Source: Corynespora cassiicola | Lineage: Eukaryota > Ascomycota > Dothideomycetes > Pleosporales > Corynesporascaceae | Length of the DNA: 64,000 nt | Assembly (NCBI GenBank): GCA_022059125.1 | Contig: JAEUWY010000008.1 | Coordinates: 1,860,001 to 1,924,000 of the forward strand | Direction: 5' to 3' | Shown: piece by piece, positions 60,901-64,000 of the stretch | Numbering within the stretch: the first letter of the stretch is position 1 | How the letters are laid out: the number at the start of each line of letters is the position of its first letter | Position numbers and translations under genes: made by a program | The notes under the pieces: generated by a model | Told to the model about the DNA's origin: nothing | Seen by the model: only the letters and a program-made list of their open reading frames with translations | Databases searched by the model: none

Positions 60901-63900
60901 TCTATCTGTAAAATAAATACTTTTACTACTAAATTATTTTTTAAGTATAATTTTCTATTATTTAGAAGTATTTTAGGCTAGTCTAGCGCCTTTAAATCTG
61001 CTTTATAGTATATTTAAAATAGTATAGTTATAATAGTTACGTGTACGCTGTTATTATATATAAATTCTGTAATTAGTAACTAAATTATTTAGTTATTTTA
61101 TTTTAGGTAATAATAGCATCTAAAATACTGTTCTAAAATCTAATTCTATCTCTCTATTTATTTATCTATTTTAAAATAATAAATAAAAAATAAAACTTTT
61201 AGAGTGCCTAAGTAGTAATAAAAACTATTTTAATACTTAAAACTTATTAAAAGTTTTTAATCTGAAATAATATTTTTTAAAGTTCTATAAAATTAAACTA
61301 TTTTTTTTATTTAGATTTAAGCTAGGTTTTAAACAGGTTAATTCGCTTAAGCTAATATATAATAAACTATTTTTATTAATTAGTTTACTACTATTAGTAT
61401 TAAATTGTATACTTAGCTAAAGTACTTTAATAAAAAAAATTTAGTAATAAAGTTTATTATAACGTCTAACTACAGTCTATTAAAAACTAGAAAAAAATTT
61501 AATAGGTTATAAAAGCAGTGTCTAGCCGCAACTAATTTTCTACACTTTAAATAGTTATTATAGTACGTTTTTATATTTTTTCTAATTTTTTTCTAATAGT
61601 ACTTACGTCTAATTTTTTCTAGTATTTTTTTTACTCTAAAGTAACCTGCTATTAAGCTATTATAGCATTTCTAAAATACTTTAGTTTTTTTTTAATCTGT
61701 ACTTAGTTGCAACTTTAACTAGTTAGTTATTTAATATTATTTTAAAATAAAAATAAAAAGTTATTTTTTTTTCTTTTTAAAAAAGTTTTTTATTTATTTT
61801 TTTACTGTCTTCGCTGCAAAAGTCTAAAATTAAAATTTTTTTTTTTTAAATTTTTTTTTCTGTTCTGTTTTTTTTATTTTTTATTTTTTTTAGATAGTTT
61901 TTTTCTAATACAGAGTCCCGGGAGCCTCTAATATTTTATCTAAAATATTCTAGTACTATCTATATACTTTTTAGATAATTTTATAATTATTACTAGCAGT
62001 ATAGAGTTTTCTAAAAATTTCTGGGTTATTATAACTTATAGTAGCTTTATATAAGTTTTATTACTTTTCTATAATAGTTATTAAGCCTTTTCTATATAAT
62101 CCGGCTTTTTTAATAAGCTGTCTGCAGAATTCAGCTTTCTTAAGTAATAAGTTATAATAAAATTATACTTTATAAGTTTTTTATATACTCTAATCTAGTA
62201 GTAGTTAAGTATTTTTATTTCTATAAACTACTTAAAATTATTATAGTCCGTAAAAAGCTTAAATAGTATTTTTTAAAAGTAGTATTACTAATAGAACAGA
62301 CTTTTATCTATTATAAGCAATTTTTTGTTATAGATATTATAATTATATTTAGCTTAGTCTATTTTTTTTAAAAAAAACTTAATAAGTTTTTATTAATTTT
62401 TTCTGTTTTAGTCTAGACTTTTTTAGCTTATAATACTATAAATCGCGCCTTCTAAAGCGTCTACTTTAACTTTTATTAGTTTTTAAAAATTAAAATAAGC
62501 TAAAATTAAAATTAAAAAAAAAGTATTCTTTATTTATATAAAAGCTTATTTTACTTTTTAATTAAAATTAACTTTTACGCTTTTTTTTTTTTAAGCGTAG
62601 CCGCCTTTAGCCGCCTTTAGCCTTTTTTAAATTATTTTAGTTAATAGTAGAATAATACAGAAAAAGTTAGTAATAAACTTTTTATAGTAATTTATAAAAC
62701 TAATAAATACTCTAATATTTTTTACTGTTTTTAGTATTAGCTAGTTTTAAATTATTTTAACCCTCTCTAAATTAACTTTAATCTTTTTTAAATACATTAT
62801 ATATTTTAAATATTCTACCTGTTATATGTAGAATTTATATTTACTAAGTTTTATATATAATTTAGTCTGTTTTAGTTTTTCCAGAACTTCTCTAATATAA
62901 CTTATATAAGCTTTTTCTGTGTTAGAATAGACCAGAATATTATTAAAATATATAATATACGTTATATTAACTAGCCCTGCTAGAGTTTAGTTAATATAGA
63001 ATTAAAAAACAGCAGAAGCGTTAGTTAGACTAAAAAGTATTATAAAACATTTAAAATAACAATATTTTATTCTAAAAGCTGTTTTCTATTTATCGCCCTT
63101 TTAAATATATATTTTATAGTATATTTTCTAGATATTCAGCTTCGTAAACTATTTTGCTTTTAATAATTTTTCTAAAAACTTAGCTATAAATAGTAATAAG
63201 TACTAGTTTTTAACTGTTATTTTATTTAAGTTTCTGTAATTAATATATAGTTATAAAATTTTATTTTATTTTTTTATAAAAAGAATAGGTGCTTTAGCTA
63301 AAAACTTTAACTATTATATCTATCTCTTTTAAAAATACTTTTTTATATATTTATAAAAATATTTTAGTTTAACTGTTAATATATTATAAAGCGGTTAGTA
63401 AAGTAGATTTATACTAAATTACAGTTTTATTATAAAATTTTAGTTACTATATATAGATAGTACTAATACTTTGTCAGACCTAGCTATATTTTTAAATTTT
63501 TAGTACTTTAGTTTTAGAATAAACGTTTTTAGTCTAAGCGTTAATATATTTTAAAATTAACTAATTAAACAGATGTAAACGTTTATATTAGAACTTAAAA
63601 ATATTTTTTTAAACTAATCTGCGTTTTTTATAGCTATTTTAGTATATTTTAAACTATTATAGCTTTTAATACTTTTAAAAAGCATCTTTTAGCTCTAAAA
63701 ATTTAATTTTAAATTAAACTAATTAATTTAAAGTAGTTTTAAGTATATTAGTAGTTTTTTAAAATTAGTAATTATAAACAGAATTTTATAAGTTTATATT
63801 TTGTTTTTTAAGTTTTTAATATGTATCTCCGCGACTATAAACTTATAAATAGTATAATTTAATTTATTTAAAAACAGTAAAATAATCTCTAGTATAGAAT

Positions 63901-64000
63901 AAATAACTAAATTCTGTTTCTTTACTACTGTTATTAAAATAATATTAAGCTATATTTTACTATCTACTATAGTATTTAGCTTCGTAAAACTTTCTATTTT
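57910..64000 (-). pseudogene. Gypsy-G pol remnant (RT, RNase H, integrase, chromodomain), partial
   Basis: Minus strand, stops TAA/TAG. RT: YINYRNLNKITVKN at about 63220-63262, AFRIKYCYFKCFIILFSLTN at about 63030-63090, catalytic box YFNNILVYS at about 62930-62960 (YLDDILVYS-like). RNase H start VDALEGAIYSIISQK at about 62420-62470. After integrase, a GPF-type linker then IRPDIYKVDLFRLQS at about 60670-60720. Chromodomain: KYLVK, a stop for Trp, KNYFKNFFF at about 60460-60515. This places the family among the chromoviruses. Confidence 0.78.
60130..60416. repeat. small tandem duplications inside Gypsy-G
   Basis: TTTAGAAAAAAATATAAAGT plus AAAGTAGCTATATTTTT occurs twice in tandem at about 60150-60235 (unit about 41 bp). 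A second pair, TTTATTAGCTTTAGATATTT, lies at about 60366-60416 (unit about 28 bp). Both look like replication-slippage duplications in the 3' coding part, near the chromodomain. Confidence 0.6.

Larger units (their letters stand above)
57681..64000 (-). mobile_element. Gypsy-G chromovirus LTR retrotransposon, partial (runs off the right edge)
   Basis: Begins with an LTR at 57681 (TGTCAGGTACGAATCTGAAG) followed by a pyrimidine tract at about 57902-57912, i.e. a polypurine tract on the minus strand, as expected beside a 3' LTR. The minus strand then holds, in polyprotein order from the right edge, RT, RNase H, integrase and chromodomain. The 5' LTR, gag and probably protease lie beyond 64000. 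The LTR and proteins differ from Gypsy-A, D and E. Confidence 0.8.

Overview
The window reads as chromosomal DNA of a filamentous ascomycete (Pezizomycotina). The evidence is three gene-like islands of normal base composition with short (about 50 bp) GT-AG introns, one gene of the fungal DUF6536 membrane-protein family, and large AT-rich blocks made of LTR-Gypsy and Tc1/mariner/pogo elements mutated in the manner of RIP (repeat-induced point mutation: C-to-T and G-to-A, almost all CA/TG lost, reading frames riddled with TAA/TAG). I cannot name the species.

Layout. 1-3271 is a gene island with a small secreted cysteine-containing protein (493-735) and a fungal AAA-type P-loop ATPase. I model the ATPase with an extra 5' exon (1466-1528 joined to 1580-3271) that supplies an ATG and a mitochondrial-type presequence. 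3281-39316 is one AT-rich block of transposons nested in transposons. Its order of insertion can be read from intact target-site duplications: Tc1-like element (3712-21140) contains Gypsy-A (3781-19118, TSD CTAGA), which contains an inverted Gypsy-A copy (5277-13885, TSD CAAAC/TAAAC), which contains a pogo/Fot1-like element (8918-10668, TSD TA). Next, a Gypsy-E-type LTR (21275-38793) is split by Gypsy-D (21447-38752, TSD ATAAA). Gypsy-D holds a pogo element (24237-26088) and a whole Gypsy-E (28169-36491, TSD TTAGT), which itself holds a third pogo copy (29770-31614). 39325-41776 is an intact two-exon DUF6536 gene on the minus strand; its stop codon lies 8 bp from a Tc1 end. 41777-42500 is an un-mutated spacer with a small palindromic MITE and an un-RIPped end of a terminal-repeat family ('F').

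42.5-64 kb is a second AT-rich block. It holds a fold-back element with about 0.8 kb inverted arms (43475-45868), Gypsy-E LTR debris, a third, damaged Gypsy-A copy (46579-55507) with a 2.3 kb terminal-inverted-repeat element inside it (48289-50620), a second Tc1-like copy (55508-57504), and a fourth Gypsy family ('G', chromodomain type, minus strand) that runs off the right edge.

No transposon protein here is intact; the families were recognised from conserved motifs that survive as RIP-type substitutions. The points most worth a second look are the nested chronology, the mutational context (CAG/CTG and CpG spared while other CA/TG are lost), the paired AAGCGAG motifs with copy-specific tails in the pogo termini, the unassigned 2.3 kb TIR element, and the unannotated first exon of the ATPase. 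I saw no RNA genes or CRISPR arrays.
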